Position numbers and translations under genes: made by a program
Shown here: positions 34,405 through 48,010 of the stretch, piece after piece
Numbering within the stretch: the first letter of the stretch is position 1
Layout: every line of letters begins with the position of its first letter
Notes under the pieces: generated by a model
The model's database searches: none
What the model was told of the DNA's origin: nothing
Seen by the model: the letters and a program-made list of their open reading frames with translations, nothing else
Assembly: GCA_032207245.1 (NCBI GenBank)
Contig: CM063502.1
Coordinates: 49,965,904-50,029,903, forward strand
DNA length: 64,000 nucleotides
Direction: 5' to 3'
DNA from: Pardosa pseudoannulata
Lineage: Eukaryota > Arthropoda > Arachnida > Araneae > Lycosidae

Positions 34405-35980
34405 TTTGTATGGATTCTACTTTTCCATGTTTCAAGTGTTAAATGACTTAGAATTAAGATGAAATCGATTTTTAAGCATTTTTTCTATCAAGCCAATATA
34501 ATTTCAATGTATTGATGGAAAATTTTCAGCATCCGGCATAAATGGATTTAACAGTTTGAATTTATTGGAAACTATTGTATAATTCAGCAAGCTTTTTTTT
34601 CATATTTAATGAAGGAAGAAAATAGTTGGCAGGTGAAAGGGGAAAAAATCTCCTTTTAGAAACAAGCAATAATTCATTTGGTATTCAAGACGACAATTAA
34701 ATGCTTACGAAAGGGGAAAAGGGGGACACGTGATTGCTCTACTTGAAAATCCAAACTGGTTTTTGAAGAAAGCTTATTTTTTTTCAGCGTGTTATTTTCC
34801 TTTGCGGAAAGAATACTTAAACACTGTAGTCGATATGATAGCCCGCGGGACCTTCATTAGCCTTGAAGCCCAAAAAAATGAAATTCTTGGTCAAAACTTG
34901 AGTGTAAGACTCCTGCACTATTGTCTAAAAAATTATTTGCATCTGAATCGTTAAGAATCCAAATTATTCTAGAATATTTTTTTTTACTGGTTGTAGAGAA
35001 TGTCACATAAGTAGTTAGACCAGGGTAGCTAACCTTTTTCCTATTATTCGAATTTTATTTACATGGGCATGTTCAGATGCGTCATTCACTTTAAGCAAGT
35101 GTTCCACCTTTTTATGTGTACAACTAGGGTGGGAAAATAAGGACAGGAGCACGATTTTCGTCAGGAATAACTCTGTCACGCAATCAAATTAATTTATACC
35201 TGTTAGAAAGACACCATTCTACAATAGTAGAGATCATCTAAGCTCAAGGGAAGTAAAGGAAAAACTCAATCTCGAAATTAATTTACCCCAAAACACTGAG
35301 TCTGGTTTTGGGAAATCTGAATCCCAGCAGTTGAATGTGTTGAGAAACAGAGCATCAAAGATATCTGAGATGGAGTAATGAGGGGGGGGGGGAGATCAGC
35401 TTGTAACTAACTCTCATATCTCATCCCTCTCCCCTCTCTAACACACACATACATTTTTATATCTTACTATTGTAAACTGTTTAACAATTGAGACGAACTA
35501 CTGAGTAAGAAGGATATAATTATGACGCTTACTGTAAAAAAAAACTAATAAGGTTTAAGATTGTAATACGCCTCCAGTGCAGTTTGGCCATTTCTGAGTA
35601 ATACGACCATTAGGATCATGATCTGTCATACTTAGATCGGGCCTGGGACAAAATTATATTTAGGGTCCGATATACTATCCCAATAGCGGTAATCACTGTA
35701 TGCGAGTCAGTTTTTATCTCATGCTTTACACAAATATGACCGTAACGCTCTACACCAAGCCTTTAAAATTTGGGTAGATAATTATCCCTTTACTTCCTCT
35801 AATTGTATTAAAAAACTCTTCGAAGTTTTGAAAATTTCAACATCAAAAACAATACGTATGGATAAGAAAATAGTGGCACTTCCATAAAGTTATCACTTGG
35901 AAAGACCGCACTTCTGAAGCCGATAATTTTTTTTAACATCTCAGCACCATAAAATTGTTATCAAACTATTACCATACACA
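34405..35980. other. Noncoding stretch, nothing recognised
   Basis: A 74-codon frame at 34730-34954 and its surroundings show no motif. A G10-type run lies near 35383-35392, followed by a short CT/CA tract to about 35450. Segment 35560-35770 is GC-richer but unplaced. Confidence 0.5.
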
Positions 35981-35984
35981 TGAG

Positions 35985-36125
35985 GCTATGTTTTTAGGTA
36001 CTCTGGTTTCAAACCCAACTGCTTTGAGGTTTTTCGAATCTGTTTGGAATCAACTTTATGCAGTAGGTCCTGTTCTAATTAGCCCTATACGTAAAATATT
36101 GACAGAAGTAGTCCAAACTAAAACT
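35985..36125 (+). mobile_element. Decayed SINE
   Basis: GGTTTCAAACCCAACTG (B-box side), GAATCTGTTTGGAATCAACT, GCAGTAGGTCCTGTTC and TAATTAGCCCTATAC agree with the family in order. The tail is decayed to CCAAACTAAAACT. Confidence 0.75.
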
Positions 36126-36162
36126 ACTTAAACTGCCTTCGAAGCCCAAATCATCACTATAT

Positions 36163-36492
36163 TTGGAAGTATTTTCATATAAACCTATAAAGTGTCAATT
36201 TTCCCACAATCGCTCAAATTCTCCTAAAATGGAAGAATACAAATTTATTGTTACCTCTCTAGCATACATTTTAAAGTCTTTCGATGACTTTCGCTTCTAT
36301 ATGAAACTTCGTAGCAATTCGAAATCAGCTTTTAACCTTCTCTTTGTCGTCATACACGTTCTATTCTGCGCTCATACTGTCGGCATGCCCTGCGAAGAAG
36401 ATAAAAACTTCATTGTTAAAACTCAATTTGACATTGCTTTTATGTCTCTTTATAAATTCCGCGATCGTTTTCTTATCTCTAAATATTACTAA
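36163..36492 (+). other. Unassigned 109-codon open frame
   Basis: The frame has no recognised domain. The first 40 residues are polar, and one hydrophobic stretch (FNLLFVVIHVLFCAHTVG, about residues 58-75) could be a membrane segment. There is no Kozak-like or promoter signal that I can see. Part of the DNA (36300-36335) loosely resembles a SINE middle region. In 64 kb of AT-rich DNA a frame of this length can occur by chance, so I do not call it a gene. Confidence 0.2.
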
Positions 36493-36494
36493 AT

Positions 36495-37555
36495 AATGCG
36501 CAATTAGCCCTATACTATTATCTAAAAATATGAATATCAGACTATTTTTTAAATTTAAAACTTAAATTGCTAGGAAAACTGAAGATGAGTGAACGGGATG
36601 TCACGTAATTAACAACCAGTAGATCAAACAAAACACTACTTACTGAAAAAATATTTGTAATTTTTGAAATTAGGATATAACATTTCTTTTTAGCAATAGA
36701 AAGTTCATTGTTTGGATACGAAGTTAAGAAAAATCCTAACAAGACCTGGTTAAGCACTAAGTTCCTATTAAGAAAGTATTTATTTTGGATTAATACAATG
36801 AACTGCTAAACCGCAAACATCGTTGAAATCTTCACTGTCCATTTCGACATATTGTCACTTGGACCCTCAAACCACCAAAATCTTCTGTCTCAATAAAATC
36901 TCTTGAAGCGGAGAACGGACAGACCAATCTACTGCTACTTCTCTATTTGCATTTCAAATTATAATTTTTTTAATTATCCTCCAAATATAGATTTATGCTG
37001 TTTTAGAGAATAAGTTATTTACCTAAATATTTCAAATTAATACTTTTTCCCCAACACAGGAAAATTAAGGGTACATTACCTTTCCCCTACACTACACTAC
37101 ACAACTTACGATATACTAATTAAAACACAAATCTGTAAAATTATTAATGATCGTATTGTTCCAGCTGTTGCGTGTGGGCATTATTTTGAAAAGATTGTAA
37201 TAGTCTGATTTATAATTAAGTTTTGCTACCTTGCAATGGACAATGGTGTAATGACGATTTAATGATCTTAGTGGCCAACAACTTTGGATTTATAGAGATA
37301 AAATTTAATGAATCATTAGTTAATGTGCAAAATTAGTTTTCTGGAGTATTTCTTAAACAGGATTGGTACAAAATCAGTAATTAAAATGAAGAATGAGTGA
37401 TTTTCTAGTATTTTATTCTGTTGTATTGTACTGTATTCAAAATATTTTTAGTTTCCACAGTTCAGTATTCTCCATTTTTTTTTTAAACAAGTATGTCGTT
37501 TATCACATGGTAAATCCTTGTATCCTAAATGACAAAATTCTGCACTGCACAAGTC
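36495..37555. other. AT-rich noncoding stretch
   Basis: No gene or element recognised. Confidence 0.55.
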
Positions 37556-37570
37556 CATCAATGATAGAGG

Positions 37571-37742
37571 TTTGGTTTGGAGTGCTACGGTCTACTTTTT
37601 TGCAACACGTGGGCTAATGAGACCGGGACTTACAGCTTAAAGCAGATTCCGAACTGCTACGAACATCCATGCCTCTGTGGGATTCGAACCCACGAACTCC
37701 GGTGCCGAAGGCCAGCACCCTAACTAATCGGCCATCGTTCGG
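37571..37742 (-). mobile_element. tRNA-derived SINE, young copy with TSD
   Basis: About 172 bp on the minus strand. The flanks CATCAATGATAGAGG (37556-37570) and CATTAATGATGGAGG (37743-37757) form a 15-bp duplication with two differences. It has GGATTCGAACCCACGAACTC (B box complement), CGGCCATCGTTCGGC at the head and a short GGTTTGG tail. Same family as the 34.2-kb copy. Confidence 0.93.
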
Positions 37743-37774
37743 CATTAATGATGGAGGAGATGAACCATAACGGT

Positions 37775-37900
37775 AGCAAAGTCGATTTGTTCGACACCTG
37801 TTGGAAAGGATATTCGTAACCAGAGTCGCTTTTAAGCAGTAGGAGACGGACTTACTAGATACCGTAATCCAAAAATTGACCGTAGTTCTTAATACTAAAA
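37775..37900 (+). mobile_element. Decayed SINE next to a young copy
   Basis: CACCTGTTGGAAAGGATATT, CGTAACCAGAGTCG, TTTTAAGCAGTAGGAGACGG and ATTGACCGTAGTTCTTAATA follow the family in plus orientation. Again the young copy lies beside an older one. Confidence 0.75.
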
Positions 37901-37909
37901 CTGCACTGA

Positions 37910-39548
37910 TAATAAAAACTAGGCATGTCGCAATGCTGTTAATGTCAGTTAAGTATTTGCTATTCTAAATTTTAATAAATTTCTGTTCCCGTTAGTAGTT
38001 AGAGGGGGAAAAGTAATGTCTAACTTATTTCAGTAGCACAATTTAAATACGTTGTTCACGCAATCCGTAAATACTTAATGGGAATGTAAGACATTCAAAT
38101 CATTTATATAACTTATTTATATAAATAATTTATATAAATTATTAACTCGGAATTATGTAACTTTGTACACATACATTGATGTATAACTAATTCAATCACA
38201 TTAGTTTTAACAAATTCAGTTTTTTAATTCTTTTAGTTAATATCAGAAAATATTCTTTTTGCTTCGATTTCCCCCAATTTTTAATTAGTATTGTTAAAAA
38301 TATTTTAAACACATCTGAGTATTATTTCTTGATTATTTAAAGAGTTGATTCATAGAAAATATATCTACGCTTGCTTTTCATGAAATATTCAGAGGTTTCT
38401 CATAGCTAAACCGAATTTTATTCATCTAAATAAAATCAGAACTTAATATTGACAGATTTATTTTAATGTTTACTTGGCGTGTGATATGAATTTTGTAAGA
38501 ATATGAAATATTAACAAATTTAAAATGAACATTAATTTAAAATTAAAAATATTCAATTTTTAAAGTATTTGAATGAAAATAATTGTTATGATTTAATGTA
38601 TATGCATACAAGATTTTGTGACTAAGCTAAAAATGTTAAAAAATCTTTGTAAAGTACACCGTACTCTAAAGATGCTGGGAGATACTACAAAGTATTTATG
38701 TTAATTACCTTATAATTATGAACGTTTGTATACTTATGTATCGATCATAAATTAAACCACTCGAACTAAACAATTTTTATTACACCAGATAATCTGCAGA
38801 TTGAAGTTTTAAAAAATTCAAATTTTTTTACATATTTTGTTCGTTTCTAATATAATTCTAGAGTTCCAATTTCCAATTTTTATTCTTGACATTACTATTT
38901 ATTATGAATATATTTTCAATATATTAGTTTGAATATATATTATATTTTGAATTTCAGTTGACTGAATAATAAATTTTAAGGAAGAAGCTTCATGTTAGTC
39001 TATCTTCATGAGGAAGTTTCACTTTTTCTAAATTTAAAATTTCTTTCAATATTATTAGAAGTGTTTGGTAAACATTTTGCAAACCTGAAATATTAAGCCG
39101 CAAGCAATATTTTGAGAACTAATTAAAATTTCTAATACAAATTATATTAAAAGATAATCGATTTAAATTGTATGTAATTCCTTCAGCTATAACTAAATAT
39201 GTAGAAGTACAAAATTTCACAACTATGGGATTTTTAAACTCATTTTTAACATCTACCGCCTATTTAAATTTGGAAGGAATTTAATTAATGCTCAAAAGTT
39301 TCTACTTAAATGTACTACATTTTAACAAGATATTTACACTTTAAAACTCATTTCAACTGCCTTATTTCTAAAAACTGATCATTTGAACTTTGAAACCAAA
39401 CTATAAAGGCATATTTGATAAATTAACAAGTGTCATCTTTAATGATAACATATCCTTTATCAATAATGTAGAACTTATCGTAATCAAAAGATGATTATTT
39501 CTAGATATATATTTAGATAAACACAAGGGGTGCATTTAAACTGTATGA

Positions 39549-39612
<64 letters not shown>

Positions 39613-41580
39613 TGTACGTGTTAAGCCTACTGGAAACTACGTTAGTTATTGCTCTGCTTGCCAATTAAAAGAAAAATTTTAGAAGAAAAATTTACTGTGT
39701 GAATTAAGAACACAAACTGCAGATTTACCAGTCATAAATTGTTGTTCTTTAGTTTTAAATTGTTCTTTGGTTTAGGCGGTGGGAATAAGATTAGATACTA
39801 CTATAAAGAAATAGTTTTCAACTCAAAACACTTCCCCTTTACGTGAAACATCGATTTTTATTAAAATAAATGATGATGACACTTTTATTTAGCTTTATTT
39901 TTGAAAGATGGCAGCACTATACACTTATTTCTTAAGTAGAAACAACATAGTAAGTGCAACAAGTCGAGCACTACCAATAACAATGAACGTATAACATTAG
40001 AGATAACAATTATAAACTATTTCATTAACCTAAAACGCTATCTTTACACCTCAAAGACAATTTTTGATTAATGTAACAAGTTCTTTAAATCTGAAAATAA
40101 ATTTAATGTGTTATTAATCATTTAAGGTAATTATATGTATTACTTGCTTTTAAAATAAATTTTTAAAAGATTGTCTTGCAGATATAACAGTAGTAAGAAT
40201 GTTAGACTATATCAATTACGGTACGTTTTCAAAATGTCCGACCTAACTGGATAGTATACGTGTGAACAAAATCAATTGTAATACATCAGAAATTTGTTCT
40301 TACATTTTTTTCAAAAACCAAAATCTGATACAGGGAAATAGCTGTTACACTATTAATATTAGTACAATTCCTTTCACTGAAAATTTCCTTGTTAAATGCA
40401 CAATTTTACTTTTTCTGCAGATAAAAACATACTGTTAATATACGACTGAATAGGGCATTTCTCTTTAAGTTCTAGACAATAAAAAAGTTATTTTAAATTG
40501 CTTGTAAATTTGTGCCTATAAATATGTAATGTGCATTTCTCTATTGTTTATAATATACTTCAAATGAGTTTAACTATTTGCATTTTTATGTTCTAAACAG
40601 AAGTAGTGCATTTTGAACTCTAAAAACAAAACAAAGGCTAACTTTGAATACAATAGCTAACTTAAAAATTCATTGTTTTAGACAAATGAAGTAGGTTAGT
40701 AATAACTTAAGTTCATCTAGGAAGTGCTTGCATAATCAGCTATACAATCAAATCTATTATGGAGGAATCTAAAAATATTCAATGTTTTTTTCTTAAAAAT
40801 TTAATTCGATTAAAAATCATAAATTTCAAACAATTCAGAGAAATGGTAGAAAACATCTTATCAATTTTAAAATTTTCTTTTCCATACATGTGGTCTTAAA
40901 AATTTTTTTACACATGTAATTTATTTTTTTTCTCTTACTGTAACATTTTTTCCCGAATTAACTTCTTACATGTAAGTTGTTTAACTTTACTGGAAACTAT
41001 GTTAGAAGGTCATATTGGTCGGCTTAACTTACATTGTGTTCTTCGTATATGACTCGGTTGGGTGTATGTAAGAGAACGATGAAAGTCATTCTGGCTATTC
41101 ATACATAACAAAATACACCGCAGTTACACAGTATTAATTGCATCCATTCTAATTTTGCATAATTATTATGGTTACGTCTCACTTCCGTGTGCTTCAGTTT
41201 ATACATATTGTGAAAATTATCTCGAGCTAGTCGAGCTTTTACTGGTATGTCATCACGAGGTGAGACGAAAAACGTCTATTGAAAAATAAGACAGCAGCGT
41301 AAGAGACAATGGTTACTCAACGACATCCGCTTAAAATAAACAGATATAGATTGAAAATAAAGCTTTCGCAGGAATAAAGGGTGGTAAAATAAATTTACTT
41401 GCAGTCAAACACTTACTATTCAGACTTTTGATCTCTAATATATTAATATATATATATATACATATTCTAATAAGGCCTGTTAATACTACAACTTTCATTG
41501 GTTTGAAGTTACTCCATGGCAAAACAAGCGACTCTCAAGGACATCTGCACTTGCACGCGAGCCTGGCATCCTGCCAAAGA
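37910..41580. other. AT-rich noncoding stretch with a long (AT)n tract
   Basis: No gene recognised. It contains the pure TA tract at 39551-39609. The word ACTGGAAACTAYGTTAG occurs at about 39627 and again at about 40990, possibly repeat edges. Confidence 0.55.
39551..39609. repeat. (AT)n microsatellite
   Basis: About 29 uninterrupted AT units. Confidence 0.97.
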
Positions 41581-41617
41581 TATAATTTGCATGTTTTTCT
41601 TCTCGCTTCTCGGCAGG

Positions 41618-41760
41618 TATAAAAGCCGAGGGAAAATGTAACCAGACAGAGCGCATTTCAGTACAAAGTACGTACGCCTTGAATAAATGTTTTTATCTTA
41701 AATGGAGTCTGTTACTTTGTAGATAAAATCTACACGCAACCTCAACTGCAATCACCTACA
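41618..41760 (+). promoter_or_regulatory. TATA box and poly(A) signal: possible LTR or promoter fragment
   Basis: TATAAAAG at 41618-41625 sits in a locally GC-richer region. It is followed by an arthropod initiator-like TTCAGTAC about 40 bp downstream and AATAAA at 41682-41687, and a stretch ending AATCACCTACA near 41760. A TATA box and a poly(A) signal within 70 bp is the U3-R-U5 layout of an LTR. No tRNA-complementary primer site, second LTR or gag/pol is present, so it would be a solo LTR. The alternative is a host promoter with an incidental AATAAA. Confidence 0.45.
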
Positions 41761-41810
41761 GGTTCAATAAGGATATCAACTGTATCACATTTTATACACG
41801 TTCTTTTTGA

Positions 41811-42170
41811 GCCGCGGTAGCTCAGTCGGCAAAAGCAACCCTGCCGTAACTGGAGGGTTGCGGGTTCTTATCCCTAGCCAGTCTAAGATCCACCGTGTTC
41901 GTTAAAGTTGACTGAGACACTTAAAATATGTAGTCACAATGTTCTCCAAGATATCAACCAATACCTCTGGAGGTAGCAGGTTAAGCCTATGTGTTTTTAC
42001 TTGGTCCCTACTTTAAAATTACGAGGACCCACATGAGCATAAGTCATACTTTCACCCTTGAGGTGCTCGTTGAAACTAAAAGCGCACCCCTGTACCTTAA
42101 TACAGAGTAGTATATGGCTCAATCGTGCTTGGTTTGACCAAGTGACACAGCACAAGACAACATACGCATT
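41811..42170 (+). mobile_element. Second tRNA-derived SINE-like element
   Basis: The head GCCGCGGTAGCTCAGTCGGC resembles a tRNA D-arm with a good A box, and GGGTTCTTATCCC is a B box with one change (normally GGTTCGANTCC). The acceptor ends do not pair, so it is not a working tRNA. About 280 bp of non-tRNA body follows, ending near a CTTGGTTTGACCAAG hairpin and ACAGCACAAGACAAC. The right edge is a guess. It is unrelated in sequence to the main SINE family. Confidence 0.7.
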
Positions 42171-42594
42171 GTTTTATCCTTATTTTCTGTAGCTTAAATG
42201 ATTTCCTTTTTGACGCAGAAGAGTACCAATATTTTGGATAAATACTGGTAATTCTGAAATAATTTAGATAATGCTAAATTCATAGCTGACTTTAAAATTT
42301 TGAACTAACACTAGCTTAAAAATGCAAGAAAAATATTTTAAATTATGTCAAACTCTAGTTAAGTATGTTCACTAAATGGGGACATGAAATATTTAAAAGC
42401 TACTCGGGTATGGTCCCAAAAAAGTGGGAAGCACTGAACTAGATAGAACATTCTGTCTAGACAGCCAGTGGTATTGAAAGATCTTGGACTGTAAACCCTT
42501 CTCACTCCCATTAAAAAGCGAGATGAAGTTCCCCCCTCTATTTCTCGCGTCCGTGATATTTCCGGGCTGGATTGTTCAAAAGTAACACGTTAAA

Positions 42595-43700
42595 AATACG
42601 AAAACAATCTATTTCTTATGCTCGTAATCATATCTATTTCCCAATCCGTACACCCGATGGCAATACCATACTAACTGTTGCGTGTTAGATAAACTACTTT
42701 GAACTCTACCTTATTTGCAAAAAACTATATATCCAATACCATTAAAGAAACAGGGCGGCCGATCTCAGATAACCCCCAACCGTCCGATTGAAAGGCCTTT
42801 TATTACATAGATACCTCCCACTGATAACTTACAACCATCAAGAAAATGCAAGTTTTATTCCAAAAGAGATGAAAACCTTAAGAGATGCATGAAGGAAACT
42901 TGGTAATACTGTCCAGATTGTGATGTTGAACATTGCATCTCGCGTTTTTCAGCTTTATCACACAAGAAAAAATATTTATATTCTAAGTAATTTTAATAAA
43001 ATTCTTTCAACGTTTAAAACATTTAATTCTTTCTATTTGCTGTAAAACTAACATTAAGTCATGAACAGTAATCTTGAATGCTTGTTTTTCCTTAAAACAA
43101 GTTTATTTTGTGCTCAAAATGAACCCAAAGCTTTAAAATGAACGCCTATATTAAACATGCAGTTTCATGCAATTTTTTTGGATATAAAAATGGTCACTTT
43201 TATGACCGTTTCAGCAAAATTATGCAATCTTTAAGGAGTTAAAAATCTAATATAATTAAGAGTTTTGTTACACCTTCCAATAATTTATTAAAATTATCAA
43301 TGGACATTCTAGTCTTTGATCAGTGTTTTGTACATATAGGAACACTTCTTGAAAGTCAAAAATTTAGACACGAAAAGGAAAAGCAGGACTATCGTAGTTA
43401 GGTACCAGCCATATTGAATTCCTCTTGGATCATTTTACCCCTGTAGAAAATTTATTTACTTCTGAGCAGATTTGTCTAAACAAATTTTATAGCCTGATAG
43501 AGATCAAAGTTCGTCAGCGTAAAATGAATTTTTATTAAAATAGTAATATTTGTATTCAAAAGATGTCGAAGTTTTGAGGAAATAAAAATTATTTTACTCA
43601 CTCTTTTTTAAAAAAGTTCAATGCATTATCGTGCAGAATTTTCCTGTCTCACCATAAAATTACTTTAAAGAAACCTTTTAATGTAATAACAATTTATGCT
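42595..43700 (+). repeat. Repeat block shared with 60885-61960
   Basis: Shared words in the same order include GTACACCCGATGGCAATACC, GATTGAAAGGCCTTTTATTA, ACCTCCCACTGATAA, AACCATCAAGA, GATTGTGATGTTG, TTGTACATATAG and GCCTGATAGAGATCAAAGTT. The offset is constant at about 18.3 kb. Indels are small. No long frame is kept in both copies. It continues into tandem unit A. Confidence 0.88.
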
Positions 43701-46700
43701 AAAAATTTATACTTATGAGGATCAAAATATTTTTAATATATACTTTTATATTCCCACTTAACAGGTTAGCATACTCACTTTTAGTTTGAAATGAGAAATA
43801 TATCTTAATTTATGGCAATATATTTTGCTACAATTATTAAATAAGTCAACTACATTAATTGCTAAAAAAATTGAGCAATCAAAAATAACCATTGAAAATG
43901 CAAGAAAAATTGAAAGACCAAATCCAAATCGGAAATAGAATATTAGAAATAAAAAATCAAATCATACAATGATATGAATAATCATATACTACTCAAGTTT
44001 CTACCGATTAGCTGTAATATTTCATATATTAAATACACAGCTCTAAAGCATTAAATAATTCTCTCTAAACTTCAGAAGGAGATTCTGCAGTGGTAAATCG
44101 TTACCCAGATATGTGTGCAGGCTCATGGACATTTAAAGGAAAAGTCACATTTATGTTTATAATTAGGAATATTACCACTATAGGTAGCGACTTAATATTA
44201 TTTTAACTCACAGTTAAAGAGAATCTACAATAAAATTCTTCAAATCATATTTCGGCAAAAATAGTTAGAGGTAAAGAATTTTTGTTAAAGATAAAAAATA
44301 TGTCCTAAAAAATATGACTTATTGCCAATAGTATTACCCCTATATGCAAATTTTACTGATATACGTAACACTTAAGAACATGAAAAATGAATTATAAAAC
44401 TTCCCAAACTTAAGAGTAGAAAAGCAGCTCTTAAAAATTTCTAACTGCAAATCTTATAAATTTCTAACTGTTAGATATATTTCAATTTCAGGTTTCACAT
44501 TATACGCATTTTAACATAGTATTGAAAATGTTTAATGTTAAAACTTGACAATACTTCTTTAAGACTAAAATCTTTTTCATAACTTTTGCCAGTTGTATAT
44601 AAAAAAAACTTCAAATATTTATTTATATTTTCTTGTTTTTATTCAGTGATAAACTAGGGTAATATATGTTAGTATGGCAATATTCATTTCTATGAATGTT
44701 ATACAATGAATACTAACTGAACATTTTTATAACATTTATAACCTCTTCCTACTATATTAATCCTTCATGGTCCACCAAAACAGCTTTAATTTTTTTTCTC
44801 AAAGTTTAATAAATCTGTACATTCTAGGTAAAGTTAGGGTTTAAACATTTCAGACATGTCTAATTTCAAAAGTGTTAAGAAATTTTAATACATTATATAT
44901 AGATGTATTGATTAGCTCAAAATAATTATACTGATTATTTAACAAGCTACACTCGTACTTCCTTTTGTAATCCGAGTGTAGATTAAATTTACATTTAATT
45001 TTCAGTTCGGTACTTTAAATAAGCTCGATAAATAAGACAAAGAAAAGGGAAACTCATACATAATGCTTACATTCTTTACAGCAATATTTGCAGAAATCCA
45101 TCGTCAAACCCTTTTATGATCTAAAATAAAATATTCATTTTTAGTGTACAATATTTTTCAAGTACAAAAATACTTTAGAACACAAATTTAATATTTTACA
45201 AAACAATAGTTATAACATTTTAAGATAGAACAATATTATATAAAATGTTAAAAGGTCTTATAAGCAATCTTTTCCTGTGAAATACTAAAAAGTCAGAAAT
45301 TATTGTTGATTTTTCTTTAGAAAAATATTAAATATAATTATTTGAAACATTCCCTATTAAAATATAAGTAAGCTGTTAATTGAAGAGACATTTTAATTAG
45401 ATTTTCTTCTTTCCTAGACAATTTATAAAAGCGCTTTTGAATCAAGTTACATTTATTATATGTGTGTTTTTCACCCAGTATGAATATCCTCTATTTGAAG
45501 GAATGTAAATTTGTTTAATTTTTAATTGCAATTTGCATTTTTTTTTGTCAAATGTATTTTTAAGATAAAAATGGCTTTCCACACTTTGGTATATATAAAA
45601 TTTTAAAACAGTATTACATAGGTTCCCTTATTCCTAATTTTATAAAATTTTACAGTTAACTACAATAAACATTAAAATTACTAAGAAAATAGTAAAGAAA
45701 GGAGTAATTCACTTGGAAATGGTTACTTAACATTTGTTTGAACATATGTGTTATACAACTGTAACAAAACTGAAATTTTAAAATAACGAAATGAATTTTT
45801 GCTTCCCTCTACGAAGTAAAGAAAGCCACGATAAGTTAGATATTTAAAGATTGAATAAAATGTATAATGGACTTTATATATAGTTTAAACTTTTACCTTT
45901 ATAAGCATATCTGTACATAAGTAACCGGAAACATACATTTTAAAACTAAGTTCTCATTTTTCCCCCTTTCTGATCTGTTATCAATAATACTCTTGACGAC
46001 TGTACATACGTATTTCACATAACTGAAAATATTTTAAATGTAGAAGATCGATATTTTTTATTGTGGACTACAATGTCACCTAGTTGTGAACCTCTCCTTT
46101 TCAGTGCAATCTTTACTATATATAAAGAAAAAATCTAATATTAATATATTGGACTATAACTAATAAACGCCTAACTAAAATATTGAATTTTTGAACAGAA
46201 CTACTATAAACTGTATTTTTCCTTTTAATTACACTCTGCCCTCTATATAATTTTCAATGCAACGGAAAATCTGTGGGGATTAACAGCCCAGGCACGCATC
46301 ACTTTGTTGAAAATAAGTCTCCGTCATACCATTTTTGCAATTTTTTTTTTTCAGTTAGCGACAAATTATTTCACACAGTAACATTCATCTGTAAATATAA
46401 CTTTTATAAATATAATATTTCAAGACCAAAGTTCTGTGTTCTCTGCTGAAAATGTAACTTTTGAAAGAACAAAATTTTCTGAATTCTTAGTAAATTTACA
46501 AATTATTTGGAAATGTCCAAGACCCATGCCATCTCTCTTAAAGTTTATTGAAATCGCCTCTTAACTGATTACGTTAAAAGTAGAAAATTTTAAGTCGTTC
46601 CATATAGCAACCAGCAAGATTTTAAAAATTATACTTTCTTAGGTAGACGTAATTATTTTTTCTGCATTATATATTTTTATTATTTTGAGAAAGAATAAAA

Positions 46701-46907
46701 TCATGAGTAAAATTAAAGATTTTAGTTACTTTTACTGACTTAATTATAATTTCAATCTACTTTACTTTTTAACTTTTACAAGTTTTTGAACTTTGTACAT
46801 TTAAAAATTTGTTTTTAATTCGTTGTATAAAATATAGATTTAAGATTACTTTAAATTAAGTTGTAGCTTAATACTAACATACGTGCAAACATTAAAACAT
46901 TTACATT

Positions 46908-47370
46908 ATTTTTGTCCAAATTCTGTTGTATTAATACCTTAATATTTTCCTTATTGACAACCTTTGAGATTTTACTAAAGGTTGAAACAAGACTTCAATG
47001 TCTGGCCAATGATTTATCAACACTGATGAACCTTCATGACCTCGTTTTCAGAAGGTGTCAGATCCCTTAAAGCTTTTCAGTCATCGTTACCCATTCTGTT
47101 GCATTAAGTTATTAATACAACAGAATTTACATTATTTTTGTATAAATTTGGTCGTATTAATACCTTAATATTTTCCTTATTGACAACTTTTGCGATTTTA
47201 CTAAAGGTTAAAACAAGACTTCAATGTCTGGACAATATTTTTTCGGTATATATAATATTAAGTATTTAATATATAATGATCTATCAACACGGATGCACCT
47301 TAAGGACCTCGTTTTCAGAAGGTGTCAGATCCCTTAAAGAAGCTGTTCAGTCATTTTTATCCATTCTTTA
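46908..47370 (+). repeat. Local tandem duplication inside unit A
   Basis: About 46908-47105 and 47130-47370 share TTAATACCTTAATATTTTCC, TTATTGACAAC, AAACAAGACTTCAATGTCTG and GACCTCGTTTTCAGAAGGTG. The second copy has an extra AT-rich insert of about 45 bp near 47245-47280. Unit B has only one, more diverged, counterpart (about 52490-52710), so this duplication came after the large one. Confidence 0.9.
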
Positions 47371-47934
47371 AACATTTAAAAAAAGGTTTTATATTCTTAA
47401 CTCCTTCAGAATCATTTTATAAGCAAATTACTTTAAAATTTTATGCATAGGAAGTATATTTATTAAATTTAATAATGACTAAAATTAGGTTCATAATTTA
47501 ATGTGAGATAACAGTAATCTAGACTCAAGCATTTGCTATAAAGTGGTGACCTGACATACAATATTAAAGACATTAAAAACATTAATCATGAAAAACCATT
47601 TTCTCGTCATGTGTAATGACATTGTTTCTTTGTATTCCCCTAGAGCATATGACACATACGTAAAAACATTAATCGGATTTACACAGCTTTAAAATACTGT
47701 TATGTTGGTTGTTCCTATCCAGTAACACTTATACAACTGGCTAGTAGAATTCTTATCAAATGTTGAAACAGTAACACTAAGTTAATTTTTATATCAAATT
47801 CCCATTTAACGTTTGGTTTTATGTAGATTATTATTAGCAAAATAAACTCTGGATTTTGTGAAATTAAAACTAAAGATATAAAAACAGGATTATCAGCCCA
47901 ATACCTACATTGAGTGAAATTCATTCATTCATTC

Positions 47935-48010
47935 ATTCATTTAAAACATTTTAGTCAGATTGGAACTCGCAGTAATTGAACGATCGCAGCAGTCTTACCT
48001 CCGTACTACC
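47935..48010 (-). repeat. tRNA-like relic in unit A
   Basis: On the minus strand TGGTAGTACGGAGGTAAGAC is followed by an A/B-box-like spacing and a weak B box near 47965. Read with its better-kept partner at 53262-53330, it looks like a decayed tRNA-derived SINE head. Confidence 0.5.

Noticed and set aside
41811..41882. Functional tRNA gene
   Set aside because: A and B box regions are present but the acceptor ends do not pair and the B box is altered; the tRNA part continues into a SINE-like body.
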